A DNA stretch of 14,208 nt from SH-MAG3 sp036374995 (GCA_036374995.1 DASUSS010000116.1:1-14208); one strand, 5' to 3'. Positions 1 to 8,954 are shown, numbered from the stretch's first letter. Notes: generated by a model from the sequence alone, not told the origin. Program-made: numbers and translations.

Positions 1-518
1 ACGTTGCTGGCGTTCACGCCGCCGATCGCGACGACCGGGATGGAGACGGCACGCGCGACCTCATCGAGTCGTTCGACGCCGATGCGCTCGCCGCCCAGCT
101 CCTTCGTGCTCGTGCCGAAGACGGCGCCGCAGCCGATGTAGGACGCGCCGTCGCGCTCGAGCTTGCGCGCTTCGGTCGGATCGTCGGTGGAGCAGCCGAT
201 GAGGAACGGCCGAGGCGCGATGCGGCGCGCCGCGGAGAGGGGAATGTCGTCGGGGCCGAGGTGGACGCCGTCGGCGGCGACGGCGAGTGCGACGTCGAGC
301 CGATCGTTCACGAACAGCCGAGCGTGGGCGGCGCGGACGAGCGGGATCAGGGTGCGGGCGAGCTCGGCGAGCTCACGAGCGGTGGCGTCCTTGTCCCGCA
401 GCTGCACGGCCGGTGCGCCGGCGTCGAGCGCGGCGCGAACCACGTCGACGATGCTCCGGGGCGCAGCGAGCCGCGAGTCCGTGATGACGATCAGGCGGAA
501 GTCGGGCCGTGCGCTCAC
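1..518 (-). CDS. thiE: Thiamine-phosphate synthase ThiE, C-terminus cut by window edge
   Basis: This enzyme joins HMP-PP and the thiazole phosphate to give thiamine monophosphate in the cytoplasm. The minus strand reads from a GTG at 518 and runs open off the left edge, giving 172 codons of a protein that is usually about 210 residues. Family motifs appear in order: LIVITD near the N-terminus, VQLRDKDAT (pyrophosphate and pyrimidine site), FVNDRLDVAL, ADGVHLGPDDIP, IGCST, YIGCGAVFGTSTK and IPVVAIGGVNAS of the TIM barrel. The GTG overlaps the stop of mltG in a 4-nt GTGA junction (515-518). I see no Shine-Dalgarno motif in front of it, so translation is probably coupled to mltG. The upstream gene overlaps it, so there is no room for a TPP riboswitch directly in front. 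The identification is strong; the remaining C-terminus lies outside the window. Confidence 0.93.
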   Translation of the reverse strand, partial: MSARPDFRLIVITDSRLAAPRSIVDVVRAALDAGAPAVQLRDKDATARELAELARTLIPLVRAAHARLFVNDRLDVALAVAADGVHLGPDDIPLSAARRIAPRPFLIGCSTDDPTEARKLERDGASYIGCGAVFGTSTKELGGERIGVERLDEVARAVSIPVVAIGGVNASN

Positions 519-1558
519 GGCCGCGATTGCGGCGGTGCGGTCGAGCCCGCGCCGCGCTGGCCGTTGCGCGCGGCTTGCTCGCGCTCCAGGCGGCGGACCA
601 TCGCGCGGGCGCGTGTGTGCTCCGCGAACGTGCGCGTGAACACATGCGAGCCGTCGGGGCGGGCCACGAAGAACAGATAGTTGACGTCGGCGGGATAGAG
701 CGCGGCGTCAATCCCCATCGCGCTCGGTGATCCGATTGGTCCCGGTGGCAGGCCGGCATGCCGGTACGTGTTGTAGGGGTTGCCGGCCACGCTGTCGATG
801 TGCGCGTACAGGAGCCGCTGCTGGTGCTCACCGAGCGCGTACTGCACGGTCGGGTCTGCCTCCAGCCGCTGGCCACGCCTCAGGCGGTTGTGATACACGG
901 CGGAGATCGTCGGCATCTCGTCGCGCTTGCGGGCCTCCTTCTCGACGATGCTCGCCAGTGTCACGATGTCGCGCTCGCTCATGCCCATCGAGTCGGCGCG
1001 CGCGCGCCGCTCCGGCGTCCACACGCGCTGGTACGTGACCACCATCCGTGCGATGACGGTGTCGAGCGGTGCACCGACGGGGAACGAGTAGGTCGCTGGA
1101 TACAGGTAGCCCTCGAGCGTCGGTCCGGGAACGGCGAGACGGCGCGCGAGCGCGGTGTCGGTCAGGACGTACATGACACTGTCCTCATCGAGGCCCGTCG
1201 CCTCGGCGATGCGCGGTGCGATGCCGCGCAGATCCCACGCCTCCGGGATCACGAGTCGGGCCGTGAGGACTCTGCCGTGCTGCAGGTCATCGAGAATCCG
1301 CGCCCAGGATGTGCCGCGGCGGAACGCGTAGGTTCCGGGCTTCACCGAGGCGGTCGCCGAGCGCATACGTGCGTACAGCTTGAACAGCGGTGCGGCTTCG
1401 ATGACATCCCTCGTTGCGAGCGAGTCCGTGACCTGGCTGAAGGAGGCACCGACCGGGATGTGCACGCGGACCGGTTCGCCCGTGCCCTCACCGCCGCAGG
1501 CTGCGAGAGTGCAGGTGGCCGTGCACGTGAGCAGAAGACGGAGAACAGTGTTCTTCAT
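515..1558 (-). CDS. mltG: Endolytic murein transglycosylase MltG (YceG family), lipoprotein-type N-terminus
   Basis: MltG cleaves nascent glycan strands at the membrane and is thought to terminate peptidoglycan polymerisation. The 347-residue product has the family core IVEKEARKRDE (residues 204-214; E206 matches the catalytic Glu of E. coli MltG), followed by VYHNRLRRGQRLEADPTVQY and NTYRHAGLPPGPIGSPS. A LysM-like subdomain probably covers about residues 28-100. The N-terminus MKNTVLRLLLTCTATCTLAAC looks like a short signal peptide with lipobox LAAC (C21), whereas MltG usually has an N-terminal transmembrane helix. The ATG at 1558 is chosen because it starts this signal peptide, overlaps the ruvX stop (ATGA, 1555-1558) and follows AAGGGCG. 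A longer frame extending up to 1777 would only read through ruvX. The C-terminal tail of about 20 residues is Gly/Pro/Arg-rich and probably disordered. Confidence 0.95.
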   Translation of the reverse strand: MKNTVLRLLLTCTATCTLAACGGEGTGEPVRVHIPVGASFSQVTDSLATRDVIEAAPLFKLYARMRSATASVKPGTYAFRRGTSWARILDDLQHGRVLTARLVIPEAWDLRGIAPRIAEATGLDEDSVMYVLTDTALARRLAVPGPTLEGYLYPATYSFPVGAPLDTVIARMVVTYQRVWTPERRARADSMGMSERDIVTLASIVEKEARKRDEMPTISAVYHNRLRRGQRLEADPTVQYALGEHQQRLLYAHIDSVAGNPYNTYRHAGLPPGPIGSPSAMGIDAALYPADVNYLFFVARPDGSHVFTRTFAEHTRARAMVRRLEREQAARNGQRGAGSTAPPQSRP

Positions 1559-1989
1559 GCACCGCCCTTGTTCATGCGATCGAGATGTGCCTGCAGAATG
1601 ATGACCGCGGCAGCCGCATCGATGCGTTCCTTCCGTTCCCGTTCGCGCCGCCGGAGGCCGAGCGCGCGCACGGCGCGCTCGGCGGCCACGGACGTCAGCC
1701 GCTCGTCTGCGAAACTCACGCCAACCCCCGTGCGCTGCTGCAACTTGTCGCCGAACGCGCGCACGTCGCGGGTCCACTCGCTCTCATCGCCCTCCAGTGT
1801 CAGCGGCAGCCCTACGACGATGTGCACGACGCCGTGCTGCGCGACGAGATCGGCAACGGCCTGCACCGGCGGACGCTTGCCGGCTCTGCGCGTGAGCACC
1901 GTCAACGGCTGTGCGATGGTACCTGTGGGATCACTGATCGAGATGCCGACGCGGCGCTCGCCGTAGTCGATGCCGAGGACGCGCGGCAC
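1555..1989 (-). CDS. ruvX: Putative pre-16S rRNA nuclease / Holliday-junction resolvase-like RuvX (YqgF)
   Basis: This is a 144-residue RNase H-fold nuclease of the YqgF family, linked to 16S rRNA 5'-end maturation and proposed as an alternative resolvase. Visible motifs are VLGIDYGERRVG at the N-terminus (D8), IVVGLPLTLEGDES around residues 57-70, FADERLTSVAAE around 93-104 (E96) and the C-terminal ERIDAAAAVIILQ (D124). Together these give the acidic active-site set. Length is normal for the family (about 140). The start codon is GTG at 1989-1987, directly abutting the TGA of the V4R gene with no intergenic base. Its own stop overlaps the mltG ATG. The ruvX-mltG neighbourhood recurs in bacteria, which supports both calls. 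Confidence 0.95.
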   Translation of the reverse strand: MPRVLGIDYGERRVGISISDPTGTIAQPLTVLTRRAGKRPPVQAVADLVAQHGVVHIVVGLPLTLEGDESEWTRDVRAFGDKLQQRTGVGVSFADERLTSVAAERAVRALGLRRRERERKERIDAAAAVIILQAHLDRMNKGGA

Positions 1990-2532
1990 TCAGCCGAGCC
2001 GGGCGAGCGCGGCATCGGGCGGGTCGCCGGCCGCGATCCGGTCATACACCGCGTAGACCGCATCGGCGCCGCCGAACAGGAAGCGACAGTGATGGTCGCC
2101 GCGCGAGCGGCACTCCGCCTCGAGCACCGCGACCTCGGCATCGGCGATCTGGCCGAGCAGGTTCGCGAGGACGCCCGTCGTGAAGTGACAGGATGGCTGG
2201 CCGGCCGAGCCGTCCGTGCGCGCTTCCGCCCAGTCGCCGCTCTCCAGTGAGCCGACGCCGGAGTGCACCTGCGAGTACGTGAGCTGACCCCAGCCACGCG
2301 CAGAGAAGAGGCGTGTGAGCTGCTGCCAGAACCGCTCCGCGGGCAGCGACACCAGCGACTGCGGATCGCCGCCGGACAGGATGCGGTGCAGCGCATCGCC
2401 CGCGGCGTGGCCGGCCTGGCGGAGTGCGAGCGCGGCGGCCTCGGGACCGACCGAGGAGACGAGAGAGTCCCGCAGAGCGGCGAGTGACGCGACTGGAAGC
2501 GCGAGCTCGGGTGTGCGCGACGATAGTGCCAT
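1990..2532 (-). CDS. Stand-alone V4R (4-vinyl reductase) domain protein
   Basis: A 180-residue protein with a C-terminal V4R-like domain at about residues 75-155. The diagnostic stretch is SCHFTTGVLANLLG (115-127) followed by VLEAECRSRGDHHCRFLFG (136-154). The conserved Cys/His cluster is C115, H116, C141, H147/H148 and C149, with E138/E140 before the second Cys. In known families the V4R domain binds small molecules: it is the ligand-sensing part of XylR/DmpR-type regulators and occurs in BchJ. Here there is no DNA-binding or ATPase domain, no signal peptide and no membrane segment, so the protein would be a free cytoplasmic binder or adaptor. The N-terminal 70 residues are Ala/Leu-rich and probably helical. 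The ATG at 2532 has GAGG about 7 nt upstream. It lies 17 nt after ligA and directly abuts ruvX. The domain call is fairly safe; the ligand and role are unknown. Confidence 0.8.
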   Translation of the reverse strand: MALSSRTPELALPVASLAALRDSLVSSVGPEAAALALRQAGHAAGDALHRILSGGDPQSLVSLPAERFWQQLTRLFSARGWGQLTYSQVHSGVGSLESGDWAEARTDGSAGQPSCHFTTGVLANLLGQIADAEVAVLEAECRSRGDHHCRFLFGGADAVYAVYDRIAAGDPPDAALARLG

Positions 2533-2549
2533 GTACCCCCCTCAGCAGT

Positions 2550-4604
2550 TCATTCGACGCCGGACGACGCCATCTCGAGCAGCTCGTGCTCATCGACCAC
2601 GCGTACACCCAGCTCCCTGGCCCGGTCCAGCTTCGATCCGGGGTTCTCGCCCGCCACCAGGAAGTCCGTGCTGCGCGAGACACTCCCGGTGACGCGACCG
2701 CCGTGACGCTCGATCAGCGTCGTGATCTCCTTGCGACTCATGCCGTGCGTACCGGTGATGACGAATGTACGCCCGGCGAGCGTGGTACGCTCGGCCCGCT
2801 CGACCGGTTCCTCCATCTGCAGGCCCGCAGCCGCGAGCCGCTCGATCAGCGCACGATTCCTCGGTTCCGCCATGAACGCGCCGACGGCCTCGGCGGTCGT
2901 GTAGCCGATGCCGTGCACGGCCGCGAGCGCGTCCACCTCGGCATTCATCAGAGTATCCATCGTGCGGAACTCGCGGGCGAGCACCTGCGCAGCGTGCGAA
3001 CCGACGTGACGGATGCCGAGCCCGAACAGCAGTCGCGACAGCGGTCGCTTCCTCGATTCGTCGATCGAGCCCATGAGGTTCCGCGCGGACACCGCACCGA
3101 AGCCCTCCAGCCGCATCAGCTGCTCCTCGGTCAACGCATACAGATCGGCGTGGTCGGAGATCAGTCCCGTATCGAGCAGCTGCGCGACCGTACGCTCGCC
3201 GAGCCCGCGCACGTCCATTGCGTCCTGCGACACGAAATGCACGAGGCCCCAGTAGATCCGGGCGGGACACGCGCTGTTCGGGCAGTACGCCATCACCTCG
3301 CCGGCCGGCCGCTCGACCGGGGTATCGCACGCAGGGCAGCGTTTCGGCGGGACGTATGGCTTCTCGGTGCCCGTCCGCCGCTCGACGACCGGGCCGACGA
3401 CCTGCGGAATCACCTCGCCCGCCCTCGTCACGACCACCATGTCGCCGGTGCGCAGATCCTTGCGCGCGATGTCGTCGAAATTGTGCAGCGTGGCCAACTT
3501 CACCATCGCGCCGCCGATTTCGACCGGCTCGAGCCGCGCGTACGGGTTGAGCGAGCCGGTGCGGCCGACGTTCAGCTCGATCGCGAGCAGCCTCGTGACG
3601 GCGAGGTCCGGCGGGAACTTGTACGCGATCGAGTAGCGCGGTTCGCGCTCGCCGATTACGCCGAGCTCCGGCCACAGCCACAGAGGCGCGACTTTCACGA
3701 CCACGCCGTCGATCCCGTAGTCGAGACCTTCGCGCAGCGTCTCGGCCTTCTCCGTATAGGCGATGACGTCGGCGAGGCTGGCGCAGTACACGCGGTTCGG
3801 ATTCACCGGAACGCCCCACTCGAGCAGGAGCGCGAGCACGTCCTGCTGCGTCTCCACGGGCAGGCGGTCGCTCCGCTCCGGATCCAGCTGGATCTGGAAG
3901 CCGAAGAAGCGCAGCGGCCGCTGCGCCGTGAGCCTGGGATCCAGCTGCCGCAGCGCGCCGGCCGCGGCATTGCGTGGATTCGCAAACGTCGGCTCCCCCG
4001 CCTCGGCGCGGCGCTCGTTCATCTCACGGAAGCCGGACAGCGGTATGTATACCTCGCCCCGGATCTCGAGCACGGGGGGCACGTCCGCGGTCGCGCGCAG
4101 GCGCAGAGGGATGTCGCGGATCGTGCGGATGTTCTGCGTGATGTCCTCTCCGAGCGTGCCGTTGCCTCGCGTGGCGCCGCGCGCGAGCACGCCGTCCTCG
4201 TACAGCAGCGCGACTGCGGTGCCGTCGATCTTCAGCTCGGCGACGTATCCCCCGGTCCGCACCTCGCGCGTGATGCGCACGTTGCGCTCCTCCCACGTCA
4301 CGAGCTCATCGGAGGAGAACGCGTTGTCGAGAGAGTACATCGGCGCGATGTGACGCACCTTGCGGAATTGCGTGGCCGGCTCGGCGCCGATGCGGCGGGT
4401 GGGCGAATCGGGTGTGACGAGCTCGGGGTGCGCGGCCTCGATCTCCTTCAGCTCGCGCAGCATCCGGTCCCACTCGGCGTCGCTCAGCGTCGGCGCATCG
4501 AGCACGTAGTACTCGTAATTCGCCTCGTGCAGACGGCGGCGCAGCTCTTCGGTTCGCTGGAGCAGGGCCGGACTCAGAATGTCCGGTGCAGCGGCATCGC
4601 TCAC
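2550..4604 (-). CDS. ligA: NAD-dependent DNA ligase LigA
   Basis: The enzyme seals nicks in Okazaki fragments and repair intermediates using NAD+. Its 684 residues match the usual length of about 670. Domains in order: Ia NAD-binding region (about 1-75, with YEYYVLDAPTLSDAEWD); adenylation domain with ELKIDG (AMP-accepting K125), TRGNGTLGEDIT, IRGEVY (E184), DGVVVKV (K304) and YKFPP; OB fold (about 335-415); a four-Cys zinc finger (C423, C426, C441, C446); helix-hairpin-helix repeats (about 462-585); and a C-terminal BRCT domain (about 608-684). A small deviation is N in place of D in the usual RGDG motif (residues 147-150). The start is a GTG at 4604, 20 nt after the stop of the diguanylate cyclase gene. 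The Shine-Dalgarno sequence is weak. The long open frame on the opposite strand here is a codon-bias shadow. Confidence 0.97.
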   Translation of the reverse strand: MSDAAAPDILSPALLQRTEELRRRLHEANYEYYVLDAPTLSDAEWDRMLRELKEIEAAHPELVTPDSPTRRIGAEPATQFRKVRHIAPMYSLDNAFSSDELVTWEERNVRITREVRTGGYVAELKIDGTAVALLYEDGVLARGATRGNGTLGEDITQNIRTIRDIPLRLRATADVPPVLEIRGEVYIPLSGFREMNERRAEAGEPTFANPRNAAAGALRQLDPRLTAQRPLRFFGFQIQLDPERSDRLPVETQQDVLALLLEWGVPVNPNRVYCASLADVIAYTEKAETLREGLDYGIDGVVVKVAPLWLWPELGVIGEREPRYSIAYKFPPDLAVTRLLAIELNVGRTGSLNPYARLEPVEIGGAMVKLATLHNFDDIARKDLRTGDMVVVTRAGEVIPQVVGPVVERRTGTEKPYVPPKRCPACDTPVERPAGEVMAYCPNSACPARIYWGLVHFVSQDAMDVRGLGERTVAQLLDTGLISDHADLYALTEEQLMRLEGFGAVSARNLMGSIDESRKRPLSRLLFGLGIRHVGSHAAQVLAREFRTMDTLMNAEVDALAAVHGIGYTTAEAVGAFMAEPRNRALIERLAAAGLQMEEPVERAERTTLAGRTFVITGTHGMSRKEITTLIERHGGRVTGSVSRSTDFLVAGENPGSKLDRARELGVRVVDEHELLEMASSGVE

Positions 4605-4624
4605 GTTGGAGGTCTCGATCCGGG

Positions 4625-5605
4625 TCAGGTCTGAGAGGGCTGCGCGGCCTCGAGCGCCATCTCGTCGAAGCGGACGACACGGTTGCGACCCGCGGCCTTC
4701 GCTGCGTACAGCGCCTCATCCGCGAGCCGCACGAGCGTCTCGACGTCGTGGATCAGCTCGTGCGGGTAGGTCGCAACGCCGGCCGAGATCGTCATGTGCA
4801 GCGGCTCGTCACGGCCGATGTCGAACGGGCGACGCGCGACATCGCGGCGCACGCGCTCGACGAACACGGCCGCATCCTCGATGCACGTCTCGGGCAGCAG
4901 CGCCATGAACTCCTCACCACCGTAGCGGCCGAGCCGGTCGATGTCGCGCGCGGTCTCGCGCAGAATGTCCGCGAGGGCGACGAGTACCCGGTCACCCGCC
5001 TGATGCCCGTGCGTGTCATTCACCGCCTTGAAATGGTCGAGATCGAACATCGCCACGGACATGCAGTCGTTCGTGCGCTCCACCCGCTCGAACTCCTCGG
5101 CCAGGAGTCCGTGGATGTGACGGTGATTGTACAGGCCCGTCAAGCCGTCGCTGATGCTGAGCCGTTCCAGCTCGCGGTTCTTCTCCTCGAGCTCGTCCTG
5201 CAACCGCTTGATGCGCAGCATCGACCGCACCCGGGCCTCGAGCTCGGGAAAGTTGATCGGCTTCGTCAGGTAGTCGTCCGCGCCGGCATCGAGTCCGGCC
5301 ACCTTGTCCTGCGTGGAATCGCGCGCCGTCACGAGAATGATCGGAATGAACGGCAGCTCGTCCGACCCCTTGATGCGCCGCGAGATCTCGTACCCGTCGA
5401 TATCCGGCAGCATCACGTCGAGCAGGATGAGGTCGGGGGTCTTCTCGTGCACCAGTGCGAGCGCCTCCTCGCCGTTCGCGGCCTCGACGATGTCGTAGCC
5501 GCGGTAGCGCAGGCGGGTCGCTATGATCTCGATGTTGTCCTGGTTGTCATCGACAACGAGGATCCGGCCTGGCTCCACGCCCGGCTCATGTGCGGATTCG
5601 GTCAT
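4625..5605 (-). CDS. PleD-like response regulator diguanylate cyclase (REC-GGDEF)
   Basis: This cytoplasmic protein should make c-di-GMP from two GTP when its receiver domain is phosphorylated. The REC domain (about 14-130) has the acidic pair in VVDDNQDN, phospho-acceptor D63 in LLDVMLPDIDG, T93 and K115 in LTKPINF. A short helical linker rich in Glu/Leu/Arg (about 130-150) leads into the GGDEF domain (about 150-315), beginning SISDGLTGLYNHRHI. The active-site motif is intact GGEEF (229-233). An intact inhibitory I-site RDID (220-223) sits at the standard spacing, so product feedback inhibition is expected. Length is 326 residues. It is the first gene of a six-gene minus-strand operon and has no sensor kinase in the window. 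The ATG at 5605 follows GACGAG. It resembles the soluble single-REC form rather than Caulobacter PleD, which has two REC domains. Confidence 0.94.
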   Translation of the reverse strand: MTESAHEPGVEPGRILVVDDNQDNIEIIATRLRYRGYDIVEAANGEEALALVHEKTPDLILLDVMLPDIDGYEISRRIKGSDELPFIPIILVTARDSTQDKVAGLDAGADDYLTKPINFPELEARVRSMLRIKRLQDELEEKNRELERLSISDGLTGLYNHRHIHGLLAEEFERVERTNDCMSVAMFDLDHFKAVNDTHGHQAGDRVLVALADILRETARDIDRLGRYGGEEFMALLPETCIEDAAVFVERVRRDVARRPFDIGRDEPLHMTISAGVATYPHELIHDVETLVRLADEALYAAKAAGRNRVVRFDEMALEAAQPSQT

Positions 5606-5747
5606 GTCTGCTCGTCACGGCGTTCCGGCGACCGCGGCTGCGGCCGGCCGAGCACCCATTGTGCAGGAGCGGTGCCAGTCGGCGTTGGCCGGGAAAAGCG
5701 CAGGAACAGGCCATGCAGCGGCGGAGCTGAGCCGCATTGTGCACGAG

Positions 5748-5777
5748 TTGGCGCAAACAATCGAAAAAATGTATTCT
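5748..5777 (+). promoter_or_regulatory. Candidate sigma70-type promoter for the YtxH-GT20-phosphorylase operon
   Basis: A -35-like TTGGCG (5748-5753) and a -10-like TATTCT (5772-5777) are separated by 18 nt. The spacer is unusually A-rich for this genome. The start codon of the first gene lies about 60 nt downstream, giving a leader of normal length. This rests on consensus similarity alone. Confidence 0.4.
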
Positions 5778-5827
5778 GGGCCAAACGAGGGCCGCAAGCA
5801 CGGAGGCCGCCGTGCCCACGATCACGC

Positions 5828-5832
5828 AGGAG
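5828..5832 (+). promoter_or_regulatory. Ribosome binding site AGGAG fixing the YtxH-like start
   Basis: AGGAG lies 5 nt before the ATG at 5838. It decides between this ATG and upstream in-frame candidates such as the ATG at 5769, which overlaps the candidate -10 element and has no ribosome site. Confidence 0.7.
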
Positions 5833-5837
5833 CAGCC

Positions 5838-6062
5838 ATGTACTACGACGAGGATACCGGGGCGATCAGCTTCATCGCGGGCATGCTGCTCGGCGCGGTT
5901 CTGGGAGCCTCGCTGGCGCTGCTGACCGCGCCCCAGAGCGGCAGGCGCACCCGGCGTCGCCTGGTGCGCGCGGTTTCCGCGGCACGCACGGCCGCCGGCG
6001 ACCGGTGGGGGGATCTGGCGGTTCAGGCGCAGCGAACGGGCAGGAAGCGGGCCTGGCTCTGA
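5838..6062 (+). CDS. Small YtxH-like membrane-anchored protein
   Basis: A 74-residue protein with one N-terminal hydrophobic Gly/Ala-rich segment (about residues 10-31, ISFIAGMLLGAVLGASLALL), then TAPQSGRRTRRRL and a basic, probably helical tail. The pattern of a glycine-rich helix followed by APxSGxxTR is typical of the YtxH/general stress protein family, whose molecular function is unknown. The positive residues after the helix suggest the tail stays in the cytoplasm. The ATG at 5838 is chosen because AGGAG lies 5 nt upstream (5828-5832); the frame is open further upstream but without a start that has a ribosome site. The gene ends 2 nt before the GTG of the GT20 gene, so the two are probably translated together. 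YtxH proteins are stress-induced in Bacillus, and trehalose is an osmoprotectant, which makes a stress role plausible but inferred. Confidence 0.75.
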   Translation: MYYDEDTGAISFIAGMLLGAVLGASLALLTAPQSGRRTRRRLVRAVSAARTAAGDRWGDLAVQAQRTGRKRAWL

Positions 6063-6064
6063 AC

Positions 6065-7623
6065 GTGGCGGCCACGGCGGCGTTCGGGCCCGCCGCGGAG
6101 CGGCTGGGAGCTTCCGATCTGGATGCGATCCTGAGCCGCGCGCTGCCGGACCGGCGGTTCGTGGTCGTGAGCAACCGCGAGCCGTACGAGCACTACTGGG
6201 ACGAGGCCGCAGAGTCGGTGGCGGTGCGTCGTCCGGCCGGCGGTCTCGTCGCGGCGCTCGATCCCCTGATGCAGGCGGTCGGGGGCGTGTGGATCGCGTG
6301 GGGTAGCGGCGACCGCGACCGCGAAGAGGTGGACGAGCGCGCCCGCCTGCGCGTCCCGCCGGAACAGCCAGGCTATACGCTGCGCCGGCTGTGGCTCACG
6401 CCGCAGGACATCAATCAGTATTACTACGGCTACTCGAATCAGGTGCTGTGGCCGCTCTGTCACCTCCGGCCGGCACTGACGCGCATCCGCGCGAAGTACT
6501 GGAACGGCTACGTCCAGGTCAACCGCCGCTTTGCCGAGGCGGTGCTGGATGAGACCGAGGCCGGCCGCGCCGCCGCCGTCTGGTTCCAGGACTACCATCT
6601 CGCCCTCGCTCCCGCGCACGTCCGCTCGCGCCGGCCCGACCTCACGCTGTCGCACTTCTGGCACATCCCGTTTCCACCGCTCGAGATCTTCCGCGTCGCC
6701 AGCCACGCCGCCGACCTGCTCCGGGGTCTCATCGCGAACGACATCGTCGGATTCCACCTCCCGCTGTTTGCCGACAATTTCCTGCGCTGCACGGAATCGC
6801 TGCTGCCGGACCTGCGCGTGGACTGGGAGCGTCGCGCCGTCGACGTCGATGGACATTCCTGCTATGTGCGGGCATTCCCGATCTCGATCGATATCGACGA
6901 GTTCCGCCAGGCGGCGCTGCGGCCGAATGCGGATGCGCGCGTGGCGCGGTTGCGTGCGCGGTACGCACCCGGCGATACGCTGTTCGGCATCAGCGTCGAT
7001 CGAATCGACTACTCGAAGGGTCTCGAGGAGAAGCTCAAGGCGATCGACGTGATGTTCGACTGCCATCCGGAGCTGCGCGAACGGTTCACGTTCGTCCAGA
7101 TCGCGGTCCCGAGCCGGACCGGCATCGACACGTACGACTGGCTGAACGAGAAGATCGAGCGAGCGGTGTGGTCCATCAACGATCGCTGGAGCGCGGGCGG
7201 CTGGCAGCCGGTTCACCTGCTGAAGGAATCGCTGTCGCAGGAGCGGCTCGCGGACTTCTACCGTGCGGCCGATGTCTGTCTGGTCACCTCGCTCCAGGAC
7301 GGCATGAACCTGGTCGCGAAGGAATTCCTCGCTTGCCAGGTCGACGACCCGGGCGGCGTGCTGCTGCTCTCGAGGTTCGCGGGTGCGGCGGAGGAGCTGG
7401 ACGGCGCATTCGAGGTGAACCCGTACGACCCCGAGGCGACGGCCGAGGCGCTGCGCGCGGCGCTGCTCATGTCTGCGGATGAGCGGCGCGAGCGGATGCG
7501 CCGTCTGCACGCCTCGCTGCGCACGATCTACGACTGGATGGGCGAGATCTTCGAGGTCTGGGGAGAAGTCGCGCGGGGCGGAGTCGCGCCGCTCTCGTCG
7601 GCCGACATGTGGAGCCGCACGCG

Positions 7624-7627
<4 letters not shown>
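6065..7627 (+). CDS. otsA: Glycosyltransferase family 20, probable alpha,alpha-trehalose-6-phosphate synthase
   Basis: The predicted reaction is transfer of glucose from a nucleotide sugar to glucose-6-phosphate, giving trehalose-6-phosphate in the cytoplasm. The 520 residues show the GT20 landmarks: VVVSNREPYEHYW (33-45), PAGGLVAALDPLM (57-69), YYYGYSNQVLWPLCH (119-133), WFQDYHLALAP (173-183), HIPFPPLEIFR (200-210), VDRIDYSKGLEEK (311-323, with the Arg/Lys pair of the donor site) and SLQDGMNLVAKEF (409-421), then LLLSRFAGAAEEL and VNPYDPEATAEA. There is no fused phosphatase domain and no otsB in view. The NREPYEH N-terminus differs from the E. coli OtsA form, so a related acceptor, as in glucosylglycerol-phosphate synthase, cannot be excluded. 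The GTG at 6065 is the only start near the expected N-terminus. It lies 2 nt after the YtxH-like stop with a weak ribosome site, suggesting coupling. Confidence 0.88.
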
Positions 7628-8949
<1,322 letters not shown>

Positions 8950-8954
8950 TCCGG

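Larger units (their letters stand above)
5606..5837. other. Divergent intergenic region between the cyclase operon and the YtxH-GT20 operon
   Basis: This 232-nt stretch separates two divergently transcribed units and must hold both promoters. It contains an A-rich patch (about 5755-5769) that stands out in a GC-rich background, a candidate plus-strand promoter, and two exact copies of the 9-mer CATTGTGCA (5657-5665 and 5735-5743). I found no convincing minus-strand promoter for the cyclase gene and no gene. Short open frames that cross the region have no credible ribosome-binding site or recognisable product. Confidence 0.6.

Noticed and set aside
515..600. TPP riboswitch expected in front of thiE
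   Set aside because: thiE overlaps the end of mltG by 4 nt, so any thiamine riboswitch would have to sit far upstream of the operon; none is seen in the 5606-5837 region.
2424..4634. A 736-codon open frame on the plus strand opposite ligA
   Set aside because: It lies fully antisense to a ligase with all domains intact. Its translation is Arg/Gln/His/Leu-rich with no family motif, which is typical of the mirror frame of GC3-biased genes.
5812..5925. A 37-codon frame from a GTG preceded by GGAGG, upstream of and overlapping the YtxH-like gene
   Set aside because: The ribosome site is plausible, but the product is a Cys/Arg/Ser-rich out-of-frame reading of the YtxH-like gene with no recognisable pattern. 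A leader peptide cannot be excluded but is not supported.
4586..6064. Long 5' extension of the GT20 reading frame back through the cyclase gene
   Set aside because: The frame is merely open. It would run antisense through the whole cyclase gene and the divergent promoter region. Family similarity starts only near residue 30 of the product begun at the 6065 GTG.
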